From Dehalobacterium formicoaceticum (GTDB taxonomy: Bacteria; Bacillota; Dehalobacteriia; Dehalobacteriales; Dehalobacteriaceae), in the NCBI RefSeq assembly GCF_002224645.1, contig NZ_CP022121.1, forward strand, positions 62,001 through 126,000: 64,000 nucleotides of DNA. The letters run 5' to 3'. Every line of letters begins with the position of its first letter. The stretch's first letter is position 1. Of the stretch, positions 37,811 through 45,891 are shown in pieces. The translations under genes were made by a program, and so were the position numbers. The notes beneath the pieces were generated by a model. The model made no database searches. It was not told where the DNA came from and saw nothing but the letters and a program-made list of their open reading frames with translations.

Positions 37811-37866
37811 AAAAGAGTCTCGCAAGTTGCTTTTCTAAAAGTAGCGGGCGGGACTCCTTTTGTCAA
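37811..37866 (+). terminator. Terminator after pspA
   Basis: GAGTCTCGC... and GCGGGACTC pair over a loop of about 25 bases with TTTTG after them. It closes the GHKL-TPM-PspA group. Confidence 0.6.
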
Positions 37867-37895
37867 TAAAACTTTTCCAGATTTGCTAAGCTTCC

Positions 37896-38141
37896 TTAAA
37901 ATTCAATCATTTTTGCCTGGACACCATCTATCAGCGCCAATTCATTAAACATGGATTGTATTTCATTTTCAAGTCTTGTTAATTGAAGTATAATAATTCC
38001 ATCCATTGAACAATGATCTTCATTTGCTTCATGAAATCCAATTCGTGTCTTGATGTTGCATCCATATCTTGTTAATATCTCTTGAACAAGTGGAGCATTT
38101 GCAGTTCTTCCATTGACTTTAATTGCCATTAACCTACCCAA
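37896..38141 (-). CDS. Small ACT/ferredoxin-like-fold protein with possible metal motif, copy 1
   Basis: 81 residues from TTG 38141 (AGGGGGAATT upstream). A beta-alpha-beta pattern (MAIKVNGRTANAPLVQEILTR; GIIILQLTRLENEI; VQAKMIEF) resembles small ACT-like regulators such as the hydrogenase-linked TM1266 family. The central HEANEDHC holds His and Cys residues spaced a little like the metal site of NikR; this is inference. A near-identical gene lies at 40.4 kb. It directly follows the tail of a broken ABC ATPase gene. Confidence 0.6.
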   Translation of the reverse strand: MGRLMAIKVNGRTANAPLVQEILTRYGCNIKTRIGFHEANEDHCSMDGIIILQLTRLENEIQSMFNELALIDGVQAKMIEF

Positions 38142-38232
38142 TTTAATTCCCCCTAAATTTATTTTAATAATTGCTTCCCAAGGCAAGTGCCCAACGTAAC
38201 CTACATTTCCTCAACAAAGCAATAACCAAGAA

Positions 38233-38322
38233 TTAAAAGAGAGACAGTTCAGCAATCAGCTTGCCATGACTACCTCTTTCAATTATGCGCCCTCGCTTCA
38301 GCACCATAACTACATCGGAGTT
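38233..38322 (-). pseudogene. C-terminal remnant of an ABC-transporter ATPase (Nik/Opp type)
   Basis: A 29-codon minus-strand tail reads VVMVLKRGRIIERGSHGKLI and then stops, the usual C-terminal end of Dpp/Nik-type ATP-binding subunits. A stop lies right upstream, so the rest of the gene is gone. It sits 90 bases upstream of the ACT-like gene copy 1. Confidence 0.6.
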
Positions 38323-38359
38323 CTATTTTTTCTTTTTTCTCTTGCTGTTCGTGCAAAAA

Positions 38360-38410
38360 AAATCATTTTGTCAGTATGCTACCATACTAATGAAGTCTTG
38401 TGAAACAACG
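38360..38410. repeat. Short repeat (copy A) shared with 41228-41281
   Basis: The segment TCAGTATGCTACC...ACT(A/G)ATGA(A/G)GTCTT...AAACAA occurs in both places at roughly 80 percent identity by eye. The second copy has the better hairpin. Copy A lies upstream of the ABC ATPase tail. Confidence 0.45.
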
Positions 38411-38448
38411 AACTATCCCCCGTTCCCCGTCCCATGTAGATGTATAAG

Positions 38449-38477
38449 TTGACAAATTGATTGACCTTGCATATAGT
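38449..38477 (+). promoter_or_regulatory. Promoter of toxin-antitoxin locus 1
   Basis: TTGACA (38449-38454), 17 bases, TATAGT (38472-38477), about 45 bases before the antitoxin start. Confidence 0.75.
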
Positions 38478-38523
38478 AGTAGTATGAACAGCATATACTT
38501 TTATAGAAACGAGGTGTGTATTG

Positions 38524-38853
38524 ATGAACGAGCGAAATACTTCCATCAGAAAGACGATGGATGCCATCGTCCCCATCTCCCGGTTTAACCGCGGCGAGGC
38601 AAATAAAATTTTTGATGAGGTCAACGCGCGTGGCGTAAAGGTCGTACTTAAAAACAACGCTGCGGTCTGCGTGCTGGTGAACCCCGAACGCTATGATGAA
38701 ATGGTGGCAGCGCTGGAGGATTACGCCCTATTTTTCGAGGCTGAGCAGCGCGTGAAGGCCTCCGGTGCCGAAACGCTTTCCCACGCCGAAATTAAGAGGG
38801 AATTTGGTATCCAAGATCAAGATCTTGAAGATGCCGAGGTGGAAATTGAATGA
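38524..38853 (+). CDS. Type II antitoxin, Phd/YefM-RelB-like
   Basis: 109 residues from ATG 38524 (GAGGTGTG upstream). MDAIVPISRFNRGEANKIFDEV and AVCVLVNPERYDEMV are the Phd/YefM beta-hairpin DNA-binding pattern; the C-terminal part is acidic (DQDLEDAEVEIE), suiting toxin binding. Stop overlaps the toxin start (ATGA). Confidence 0.85.
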   Translation: MNERNTSIRKTMDAIVPISRFNRGEANKIFDEVNARGVKVVLKNNAAVCVLVNPERYDEMVAALEDYALFFEAEQRVKASGAETLSHAEIKREFGIQDQDLEDAEVEIE

Positions 38854-39170
38854 GCGAATGGCGTATCTGATACCTCTCTGCGGCGCGAAACGACCTGCGA
38901 ACTTTGGATAACACCCAGCGTGTTCAGGTGCTCAAGGCCATTGAGAAAGTCTCCACCAATCCTTTACCCGCCAACGAGGGTGGCCTCGGTAAGCCCTTGG
39001 GCAGCCACAGTGGCAACAATCTGACCGGTTACCTGAAGATCAAGCTCCTGAAGCTGGGCCTGCGGGTGATTTACAAGGTTGTGCGCGAAGGCAATATCAT
39101 GAGAATTATCGTAATCTCGGTGCGCGACGATGAAACCGTCTACAATATGGCGAGGGAGCGCATGAAATAG
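38850..39170 (+). pseudogene. RelE/ParE-type toxin with a stop at codon 7
   Basis: The frame from ATG 38850 reads MSEWRI, then TGA (38868-38870), then YLSAARNDLRTLDNTQR and on to NMARERMK. Read through, it is a 106-residue ParE/RelE toxin (LSAARNDL, LLKLGLRVIYKVV, VISVRDDETVY). A CGA-to-TGA change at an Arg codon explains the break. A restart at TTG 38904 would lose the first strand, so the toxin is likely dead. Confidence 0.75.
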
Positions 39171-39266
39171 CCCCTGGAGGGAGGAAATTCCTTGCCTCTC
39201 TTGATTAATCTGGTACAAGATGTTTAGAGCATTTCCCAATAGTAAATAGCATAGGAGTTGGTTATA

Positions 39267-39620
39267 ATGGAAAAAAGATTGTTTGATTTAACGAAGATGG
39301 CAAAGTTTGATACCAATGAACCTCAAAAGGTTATGGTCTACAAATCTGAACACACCATTGCTGGTATGTGGTGCTTAGAACCTGGACAAGAGGTATTCCT
39401 ACATGTGCATCCCAATGCCGATGATGTGTGGGTTTGCTTGGAAGGTGAGTCTGGATCGTATTTTGTAGGGGAAGGCAAGGAGGTGCCCATTTCCAAAGGT
39501 ATGGTCGTTCTCGCTGAACCTGGACAACCTCATGGCATGAGAAATACAGGAAATGACCGCTTTGTCTTTATCGGCTTTGCTGCACCTATTTCCATTGAGA
39601 CTGAAAGATTAGATAAGTAG
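39267..39620 (+). CDS. Small cupin-domain protein
   Basis: 117 residues from ATG 39267. One cupin barrel: EPGQEVFLHVHPNADDVWVCLEG (metal-ligand His residues) and GMVVLAEPGQPHGMRN. The function is unknown; single-cupin proteins can be isomerases, dioxygenases or sensors. It stands between the broken toxin and a repeat region. Confidence 0.85.
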   Translation: MEKRLFDLTKMAKFDTNEPQKVMVYKSEHTIAGMWCLEPGQEVFLHVHPNADDVWVCLEGESGSYFVGEGKEVPISKGMVVLAEPGQPHGMRNTGNDRFVFIGFAAPISIETERLDK

Positions 39621-39642
39621 AAGATGACCGATTCTTATCCAC

Positions 39643-39720
39643 CCATTCATCTACTTCTAACCACTCTTGAACAAACATTATATAAATATACAATGCGAAT
39701 ATGCGTTTGTGAGGATATGG
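39643..39720 (+). repeat. Direct repeat (left copy), matches 48975-49052
   Basis: About 78 bases, roughly 80 percent identical to the other copy, including CCACTCTTG(A/G)ACAAACA and ATACAATGCGAATATG(C/T)GTTTGTGA(G/A)GATATGG. Both encode the same start MRICVCEDM, reminiscent of a response-regulator N-terminus cut short. The two copies bracket the region with the second riboswitch, the second toxin-antitoxin and the type I RM system. Confidence 0.65.
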
Positions 39721-39896
39721 ACACAAATGTGTATTTATCCACATCCGGGAACAATATGAGCAGATACCGCCAAAAGTGGAATACGCCCTGGCTGATAAGG
39801 GGAAATCTGTGTTGCCAATTTTGCAGAGCATCTGCAAACCCCTATGGAGCGCAGATCCCGATGTGAGAATCTATAACGTGGCGTAAGCAATCAATG

Positions 39897-39932
39897 CAAG
39901 GTGGTAAGCACATAATCGTGCTTACCACCTTG
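39897..39932. repeat. Perfect inverted repeat at the break in the permease gene
   Basis: CAAGGTGGTAAGCAC and GTGCTTACCACCTTG flank ATAATC; the arms are 15 bases. It marks where the permease remnant on the minus strand loses its family sequence. It may be a terminator or the end of a small insertion. Confidence 0.7.
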
Positions 39933-40042
39933 TTCTTTGTATCACCAGGCGCAATATATGTGGGCAGAAAACTTAAAAAGCTGACACCGAACAAAACAAT
40001 AAGGATTTGGATGAACCGATTAGTGAACTGCCGTTTTATCAT
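39933..40042 (-). pseudogene. 5' remnant of an ABC permease gene (NikB/DppB type) after a B12 riboswitch
   Basis: From ATG 40042 the minus strand reads MIKRQFTNRFIQILIVLFG and then VSFLSFLPTYIAPGD, the typical first helix and APGD motif of DppB/NikB permeases. After that the match ends at the inverted repeat. AAAGGAG lies 12 bases before the ATG. So the transporter operon controlled by the riboswitch is cut off after about 35 codons. Confidence 0.6.
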
Positions 40043-40075
40043 ATCAATCACCGACTCCTTTAAGTGGATAGGGGC

Positions 40076-40126
40076 AAAAAACGGGTATGTTAATTTCCGA
40101 TTTGGAAATTAACATACCCGTTTTTG
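40076..40126 (-). terminator. Strong terminator between riboswitch and permease remnant
   Basis: AACGGGTATGTTAATTTCC and GGAAATTAACATACCCGTT pair around GATTT; on the minus strand it is followed by TTTTT. It is placed as the expression platform of the riboswitch upstream, and could work in both directions. Confidence 0.85.
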
Positions 40127-40149
40127 TATGCATACAATTGCACTTCAAC

Positions 40150-40345
40150 ACTAAATGCAAAAGCTAAGAAAGTGTAAGTCTCCTGACTTGCGTTCAGGAA
40201 GCTGATACTCCCTGTAGCTGTAACCTACCTTCCCATGATGTCGCATCACAGTGGCGGACTTTCGTCCAGACAGCGGTTTCCCGTGTTTTATTGCTTGTCA
40301 AGCGAAATTGCAACAATATTTGCACGGGTTCGTGCTATTGGTAAC
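40150..40345 (-). promoter_or_regulatory. Second cobalamin riboswitch
   Basis: Minus strand: ACACGGGAAACCGCTG, CTGGACGAAAGTCCGCCACTG, ATGGGAAGG and the B12 box AAGTCAGGAGACTTAC (near 40170-40185, TT in place of CT/CC positions). The order and spacing fit the cobalamin riboswitch class, although the B12 box is less typical than in the copy at 26.9 kb. A terminator and a truncated NikB/DppB-type gene lie downstream. Confidence 0.85.
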
Positions 40346-40361
40346 CATTCATCGGGACATT

Positions 40362-40607
40362 TTAAAATTCAATCATTTTTGTCTGGACGCCATCTATCTG
40401 TGCCAATTCATTAAACATGGATTGTATTTCATTTTCAAGTCCTGTTAATTGAAGTATAATAATCCCATCCATTGAACAATGATCTTCATTTACTTCATGA
40501 AATCCAATTCGTGTCTTGATGTTGCATCCATATCTTGTTAATATTTCTTGAACAAGTGGAGCATTTGCAGTTCTTCCATTGACCTTAATTGCCATTAACC
40601 TACCCAA
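40362..40607 (-). CDS. Small ACT/ferredoxin-like-fold protein, copy 2
   Basis: 81 residues from TTG 40607, differing from copy 1 at only about four to five residues (HEVNEDHC instead of HEANEDHC, for example); the DNA match extends about 265 bases, including the ribosome binding site. Located between a toxin gene and the second riboswitch. The two copies point to a duplicated operon. Confidence 0.6.
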   Translation of the reverse strand: MGRLMAIKVNGRTANAPLVQEILTRYGCNIKTRIGFHEVNEDHCSMDGIIILQLTGLENEIQSMFNELAQIDGVQTKMIEF

Positions 40608-40625
40608 TTTAATTCCCCCTTAAAT

Positions 40626-40898
40626 TTATTTCGATACAATAACCAATCTATTGGGTTCATCAACCTTATAAACCAGTACATAGTTTTTAAAGGTTGCTTT
40701 TCGGTAGTTTTTCTCCCCCAAGTGAGCATCATTACACCGTTCATATAAAAAAGGGTTATTTTTTAAATAACTATAGCATTTTTCAACCTCATTAAGTAAA
40801 TTTGCAGCAGCTAAGGGGTTTGCAAGATCGACAGCAATGTACCCTACGATATCTTCCAAATCCTCATGAGCAAGTTCCGATACAACTAACTTATACAT
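40626..40898 (-). CDS. RelE/ParE-type toxin
   Basis: 90 residues: VSELAHEDLEDIVGYIAVDLANP at the N-terminus, FLYERCNDAHLGEKNYRK and YVLVYKVDE near the end fit the ParE/RelE fold. RelE-family members cut mRNA on ribosomes and ParE members poison gyrase; which applies cannot be told. Overlaps the antitoxin gene by 8 bases. Its end abuts the duplicated ACT-like gene. Confidence 0.85.
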   Translation of the reverse strand: MYKLVVSELAHEDLEDIVGYIAVDLANPLAAANLLNEVEKCYSYLKNNPFLYERCNDAHLGEKNYRKATFKNYVLVYKVDEPNRLVIVSK

Positions 40899-41151
40899 CG
40901 TATTTTTCTCTTATGCTTTTCAAGGAAAAATCTCCTTCAAGTGTTTTTCCTTCGGCTATTTGCACTTCAGCTGCAGCCATTTTATTATATATATCCAGCA
41001 TAAACAATTTTTCTTCGTACATTTTTACGCTCATGATCACCATATCACCATAACCATTTTTAGTAATATATATTGGTTCAGATGCCTCCCGACACATTTG
41101 AGAGATTTCGCTTGTATTTTTCAAGTCACGAATAGGGATTATTTTTGGCAT
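40891..41151 (-). CDS. Phd/YefM-type antitoxin
   Basis: About 86 residues from ATG 41151 (AAGGAGTTG upstream). MPKIIPIRDLKNTSEISQMC and PIYITKNGYGDMVIMS are Phd/YefM hallmarks. It precedes and overlaps the toxin gene, the usual order for an autoregulated pair. Confidence 0.88.
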   Translation of the reverse strand: MPKIIPIRDLKNTSEISQMCREASEPIYITKNGYGDMVIMSVKMYEEKLFMLDIYNKMAAAEVQIAEGKTLEGDFSLKSIREKYDV

Positions 41152-41227
41152 AAATATCAACTCCTTCCCGTACCATTATTATGTCATAATTATACCATAT
41201 GGTCAAGAATATTATTCCCTATTCCAT

Positions 41228-41281
41228 AAAAAATCACCTCATCAGTATGCTACCTAACTGATGAGGTCTTATCAAACAAGA
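41228..41281. repeat. Short repeat (copy B) with hairpin, shared with 38360-38410
   Basis: CACCTCATCAGT and ACTGATGAGGT pair around ATGCTACCTA, so this copy can fold. It lies upstream of antitoxin 2, the same side of the duplicated module as copy A. Confidence 0.45.
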
Positions 41282-41306
41282 GCCGTCCCTAAAGCGTGTA
41301 TCATAT

Positions 41307-41569
41307 GCAAATTATGTGCTGGCTGTTCTTCGATCCGTGCTATGCCGATATGTGCCTAGACGCCAATGTGGCGTACACCGCTTGACATCCTTGCGAATTT
41401 TCTCAAAACAAACCTCGTCCACAGTACCCGATTCACGGAAAGTTGCCACAGCCTGTGCCATTACTGTGTATTTCAATTGCGTTCCCTCTGAATTGGCGAG
41501 ATAGTCAACCGCTCTCTCAGGTGCAATCCCAAATCGTCCGGCATTTTGAACCTGCCTTCTCGTAGCCTC
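41307..41569 (-). pseudogene. Unidentified coding remnant
   Basis: The minus strand is open for about 87 codons (RRQVQNAGRFGIAPERAV... to RRTAST, stop at 41307) but no start with a ribosome binding site is visible, and a stop lies directly upstream. I do not recognise the family. Codon use looks coding-like, so it may be the tail of a deleted gene. Confidence 0.3.
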
Positions 41570-41631
41570 CTAAGAATTATTTGATGATCTTAGGATACTC
41601 TGTTTGTCTCTGATCTCATGTTCCAACCGCT

Positions 41632-42663
41632 TCACCCACCCAACAACGGCTGATCGTATTCGAACAGCACTTCATTTATCTCGAAAACGTCATATTTGCC
41701 GTTTGTGATGAAATATTCTACGATAACATCAAACTTGACGGCGTGGGAGAGAGCATACCCCGCCCGCTCCAAAAGGTCGTCGGTTTCGTCGAGGGACAAT
41801 TCCAGTGCCACGGCAAGAGCAATCGCCGTGCGTTTACCCGGCATATAGCCTTTGCCCGTCCTAATCTTAGAGAACAACTTGCGGTCGAGGTTGGCACGTT
41901 TATAAACCTCAACATCCGTCATTCCCTTAACATCAATAATACGCAGGAGCATCTGGGAGAATGGTTCGTCAAGTTTCCCGACTAAATCATCAAGCGGGGC
42001 AGGCACACCGACGGACGGAGCGAGCATCTCTTCGAAAATAGTCTCGTTAAATTTGCTAACAGTCTCATCGGCTTCGTCTAAGGCTTCCCGCTCTACATCA
42101 AGCAGTTGCCGCCGCTTTAATTGGTGCGTGTCAACATAATGCTCATCAATGTAGCTTTCGACTGCTCCGAGTAGTTCGCGGCTGATGGTGAATGCTGATT
42201 TATCAAACACCACAAGTGTCACATCAAGGTCGTGGTCAGCAAGGAAATCTTGAATGGCTGAGGTTGCAACTTGAAGCGCCTCATTTTTCGGATAACCATA
42301 GATACCGCTCGAAATCAACGGAAATGCTATGCTATCACACTTGTTTTCCACGGCTCTTTTCAGCGAGTTCGTATAGGCGGCGCGGAGATGCTGCTCATTC
42401 TGTTCCTTGTTCCAATGCCGATAGACGGGACCAGCCGCATGGATGACGAACTTAGCGGGTAGGGAGAAGCCCGGTGTAATAACCGCCTCACCCGTCTTAA
42501 TTGGGGCAAGTTTATCACAGGCAGCTTGAAGTTGAGCCGCTCCCGCCGCTTTGAATATAGCTCCGCAAACCCCACCGCCTTTTTGCAGGCCGGTGTTAGC
42601 GGCGTTGACGATGGCATCAACTTTCATTTTTGTGATGTCCTGCCGGACGATGTTAAAGGGCAT
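41632..42663 (-). CDS. Macro-domain protein with C-terminal helix-turn-helix-like region
   Basis: 343 residues. Residues 1-165 are a macro domain: VDAIVNAANTGLQKGGGVCG, LPAKFVIHAAGPVYRH and PLISSGIYGYPKNEAL, the ADP-ribose-binding loops. The C-terminal third (about 245-320: MTDVEVYKRANLDRKLFSKI, GKRTAIALAVALELSLDET) looks like a small helix-turn-helix DNA-binding domain. Such proteins remove ADP-ribose or bind its derivatives. It is the last gene of the type I RM block, 170 bases after hsdR, perhaps an added defence module. Confidence 0.85.
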   Translation of the reverse strand: MPFNIVRQDITKMKVDAIVNAANTGLQKGGGVCGAIFKAAGAAQLQAACDKLAPIKTGEAVITPGFSLPAKFVIHAAGPVYRHWNKEQNEQHLRAAYTNSLKRAVENKCDSIAFPLISSGIYGYPKNEALQVATSAIQDFLADHDLDVTLVVFDKSAFTISRELLGAVESYIDEHYVDTHQLKRRQLLDVEREALDEADETVSKFNETIFEEMLAPSVGVPAPLDDLVGKLDEPFSQMLLRIIDVKGMTDVEVYKRANLDRKLFSKIRTGKGYMPGKRTAIALAVALELSLDETDDLLERAGYALSHAVKFDVIVEYFITNGKYDVFEINEVLFEYDQPLLGG

Positions 42664-42830
42664 AGCTTAATCCCCCCTTTCTATGCAGTCTCACTTTCTA
42701 GCTGAAGTACACACCTTTAAACCTTTTAAAGACTTTCTGCGGGCACGAGTTGAGGCAGAAGGCTTTGCTTCTCTCAGCGTTTTATTCAAAATGCCACGTC
42801 GCAAGCACCTCCGTTGCTTTCGTCCAATGC

Positions 42831-45800
42831 TTAAACCAGCCCTAAATATTTCTCAAAGAATCCGAACAGCTTCGCAATCACACCCTGCTTCTTTTCCTGC
42901 CTGTTGCCGCCACCGAAGCGTGACACCGGGGGCAGGATTTTATCAATATCCGTGCCGGTTGTTTTTAGCGCACCGTCGCGGAAGGAATTACCGATAAATC
43001 GCCGTGTTTCCTCTTCCTTTAGTTTCTCATCAGTAATGAGGGCAGCGAGGTCGGATTCCTTTTGTTCCTCCACGAACTTACGCCAATCGTTGTCCACTTG
43101 CGTGGATGTATTGACTCGGGAGATAAAGCCCTCGATGAGTTCCTTTTTGCTCCGCAGTTCGATGCTCGAACTAACAGCCTTATCGATGGCGGCAAGAATT
43201 TCTTTATCGGTGCAGTTGCTTTCGTGATATTTTGCCACAAGCATAAGGATGTAGTCGATGTTGACTTCTATCTGTTTGATGAGTTCAATCTCGAATATGA
43301 TATCGTCATTGATGTTTTCCTTATCGCTGTCGTCCTTAGGGCGGAACTCCTGATAGATGTCGATGTACAGACTTTGGTAATCCTGAAGATCAAGCTCAGA
43401 TAGAATTTCGTTACCCGCGAATTCGTCAAATGCTGTAAGGATATTACGCAGTCGCAGGATCGCACCAAAGAGGGCAATGAATGCCTTTTTTGCCGTTTCT
43501 CCGAGTATGGCGATACCGAGAGGGTATTCCGCAAGGAGTTGCTCGATTAACTCTTTGTAACCTGCTTTATGTTTGCCGTCCTGCCCTGCCTCGCCCTGCC
43601 CGTCCGGCAAGCGGGCGGCAGGCAGGTCATATCCGTTATAATAGTCGTCATATGTTTTTAAAAGGACAATGCCGCCCGCTTCACGGTCGCCGAACAGGGC
43701 GATTGCGTCGTCGGTGGCTTTTTTTAAATTACGGAAGCAGATGATATTACCGAACGTCTTGACGCTGTTAAGGATTCGATTGGTGCGGGAGAATGCCTGA
43801 ATCAGTCCATGGTGTTTCAGGTTCTTATCTACCCACAGAGTATTAAGGGTGGTGGCGTCAAAGCCTGTCAGGAACATATTAACTACGATAAGCAAATCCA
43901 CCTCACGGTTCTTTACCCGAAGGGAGAGGTCTTTGTAGTAGTTTTGGAACTTATCGCTTGATGTATTAAAGTTGGTTGCGAATGTCACGTTATAGTCGGC
44001 GATAGCTGCTTCTAAAAACTCTCGTGAGGTTTTATCCAACTTATCGTTGTCAAATTCTTCATCCGGCTCTTCCTCGTTGACCGAGAAACTGTAAATCGTG
44101 GCAATGTTGAGATTGCGTCCGCTCTCTTCAAGCTGACGTTTGAATTCGGCGTAATATTGACACGCCAATGGGATAGAAGAGGCAGCGAAAATGGAGTTGA
44201 ATCCCGCTACATGCCGCCCCCTGTGGGAATAAAAACTCTGCCGCTTGGTTTTTTGGTCAAAATGTTCAAGGACATAGGATACCACTTCAGTGATACGCCC
44301 CGGCGCCGCCATCGCCTTTTCAGTGTCGATCGCCCGAACCTGCGCGTCCTGAATGTTATCGGTCATTTTGATGGTGTTGACGTAGTCGATGCGGAAGGGC
44401 AGTACATTACCATCATTGATGGCGTCAACAATGGTGTAGGTGTGCAGTTTATCGCCAAAAGCCTGCTTAGTTGTGCGTAAAAGCGGATTGCCGCCGGTCC
44501 CTGCGTTCACGGAGAATATTGGTGTGCCCGTAAAGCCGAAGAGGTGGTATTTCTTGAACGCTTTTGTTATCCCTTGGTGCATATCGCCAAACTGGGAACG
44601 ATGGCATTCATCGAAAATAAGGACGATACGCTTGGCGAAAATTGCGTGATTCTTATACTTGCCGATAAACACGCCGAGTTTCTGAATCGTTGTGATAATG
44701 ATTTTGGCGGTCGGGTCTTCCAACTGCCGCTTTAATACTGCCGTGGACGTGTTGGAGTTTGCCGCACCTTTCTCAAAGCGATCGTATTCCCTCATCGTCT
44801 GGTAGTCGAGATCTTTGCGGTCAACAACAAACAGCACCTTATCTATGTACGTGAGAGCCGTCGCAAGCTGCGCGGTCTTAAAACTGGTCAAAGTCTTACC
44901 ACTGCCGGTAGTGTGCCAGATATAGCCGCCGCCTGCCAAACTGCCATATTTCTTATAATTGTTCGCCACCTCAATGCGGTTCAAAATCCGCTCGGTCGCG
45001 GCAATTTGATATGGACGCATGACAAGCAGAAGTTCCTCAGCGGTAAACACGCAGTAGCGCGTGAGGATGTTCAAAATCGTGTGCTTTGCGAAAAAAGTTT
45101 TTGTAAAATCCAAAAGGTCGGCGATGACTTTGTTTGTGCTGTCCGCCCAATAGGATGTGAATTCAAAACTATTGCTCGTTTTCTTTTTGCTCCTTCGGGT
45201 ATCGCCGCCGGATTCTTTGATATGCTGAAAGCGGGTGGTATTGCTATAATATTTCGTATGCGTCCCGTTGCTGATGACAAATAGCTGCACATACTCAAAC
45301 AGTCCGCTTGATGCCCAGAAGCTCTCGCGCTGATAGCGATTAATCTGATTGAACGCCTCGCGGATTGCCACGCCGCGCCGCTTTAATTCGATATGCACAA
45401 GGGGCAGACCGTTCACAAGAACAGTAACGTCGTAACGGTTAGCGCGGATACCGTCTGCTGTTTCGTACTGGTTCAGCACCTGCAGACGGTTATTGTGGAT
45501 ATTCTTTTTATCAATGAGTATGATGTTTTTTGTGGTGTTATCGTCCCGTTTGAGAATTTGCACATAGTCGTCCTGAATTTTGCGGGTCTTTTCTACGATA
45601 CCTTCGTTTTTGTTGGCAATAGCATTGGCAAAGAACTGTGTCCATTCGGAATCAGTGAATATATATCCATTAAGAGTTTCAAGCTGATGGCGCAGATTTA
45701 AGACCAGCCCCGCCTCATCGGTGACGCTGATGTATTCGTAGCCTTGCTCCCCAAGCTGCTTGATAAAATCCCGCTCCAACTGTGCCTCGGACTGGTAATC

Positions 45801-45881
45801 CTTCCCGGTGCGGTACTCTGCGGCATATTCAGCAACGACGGTTGAGTCGTTGTCACTTGAAACGATATTATAGGTACTCAT
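42831..45881 (-). CDS. hsdR: Type I restriction enzyme R subunit (HsdR)
   Basis: About 1016 residues from ATG 45881 (GGGAGAAGG upstream). N-terminal nuclease region with HIELKRRGV, then the DEAD-box motor: HTTGSGKTLTSF (Walker A), IFDECHRSQFG (DECH box), LFGFTGTP and a C-terminal helical part. HsdR cuts DNA after translocation when the target is unmethylated. A GC-rich palindromic insert (LPDGQGEAGQDG) lies in frame near residue 760. The longer frame from 45941 would include a second palindrome and the overlap with the GIY-YIG gene. Confidence 0.95.
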   Translation of the reverse strand: MSTYNIVSSDNDSTVVAEYAAEYRTGKDYQSEAQLERDFIKQLGEQGYEYISVTDEAGLVLNLRHQLETLNGYIFTDSEWTQFFANAIANKNEGIVEKTRKIQDDYVQILKRDDNTTKNIILIDKKNIHNNRLQVLNQYETADGIRANRYDVTVLVNGLPLVHIELKRRGVAIREAFNQINRYQRESFWASSGLFEYVQLFVISNGTHTKYYSNTTRFQHIKESGGDTRRSKKKTSNSFEFTSYWADSTNKVIADLLDFTKTFFAKHTILNILTRYCVFTAEELLLVMRPYQIAATERILNRIEVANNYKKYGSLAGGGYIWHTTGSGKTLTSFKTAQLATALTYIDKVLFVVDRKDLDYQTMREYDRFEKGAANSNTSTAVLKRQLEDPTAKIIITTIQKLGVFIGKYKNHAIFAKRIVLIFDECHRSQFGDMHQGITKAFKKYHLFGFTGTPIFSVNAGTGGNPLLRTTKQAFGDKLHTYTIVDAINDGNVLPFRIDYVNTIKMTDNIQDAQVRAIDTEKAMAAPGRITEVVSYVLEHFDQKTKRQSFYSHRGRHVAGFNSIFAASSIPLACQYYAEFKRQLEESGRNLNIATIYSFSVNEEEPDEEFDNDKLDKTSREFLEAAIADYNVTFATNFNTSSDKFQNYYKDLSLRVKNREVDLLIVVNMFLTGFDATTLNTLWVDKNLKHHGLIQAFSRTNRILNSVKTFGNIICFRNLKKATDDAIALFGDREAGGIVLLKTYDDYYNGYDLPAARLPDGQGEAGQDGKHKAGYKELIEQLLAEYPLGIAILGETAKKAFIALFGAILRLRNILTAFDEFAGNEILSELDLQDYQSLYIDIYQEFRPKDDSDKENINDDIIFEIELIKQIEVNIDYILMLVAKYHESNCTDKEILAAIDKAVSSSIELRSKKELIEGFISRVNTSTQVDNDWRKFVEEQKESDLAALITDEKLKEEETRRFIGNSFRDGALKTTGTDIDKILPPVSRFGGGNRQEKKQGVIAKLFGFFEKYLGLV
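43583..43630. repeat. GC-rich palindromic element inside hsdR
   Basis: CCTGCCTCGCCCTGCCCG... with ...GCGGGCGGCAGGCAGG forms an imperfect hairpin and encodes LPDGQGEAGQ-type residues in frame. A related perfect palindrome lies just upstream of hsdR at 45892. Confidence 0.55.
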
Positions 45882-45891
45882 GAAACCTTCT

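Noticed and set aside
38868-38870. UGA as a possible selenocysteine codon in the toxin gene
   Set aside because: The site is at codon 7 of a RelE/ParE toxin where Arg or a hydrophobic residue is usual, and the family has no redox role; a CGA-to-TGA mutation is simpler.
43481-43744. Plus-strand frame across the hsdR palindrome
   Set aside because: It is opposite a conserved HsdR segment, and its composition comes from the GC-rich palindromic insert.
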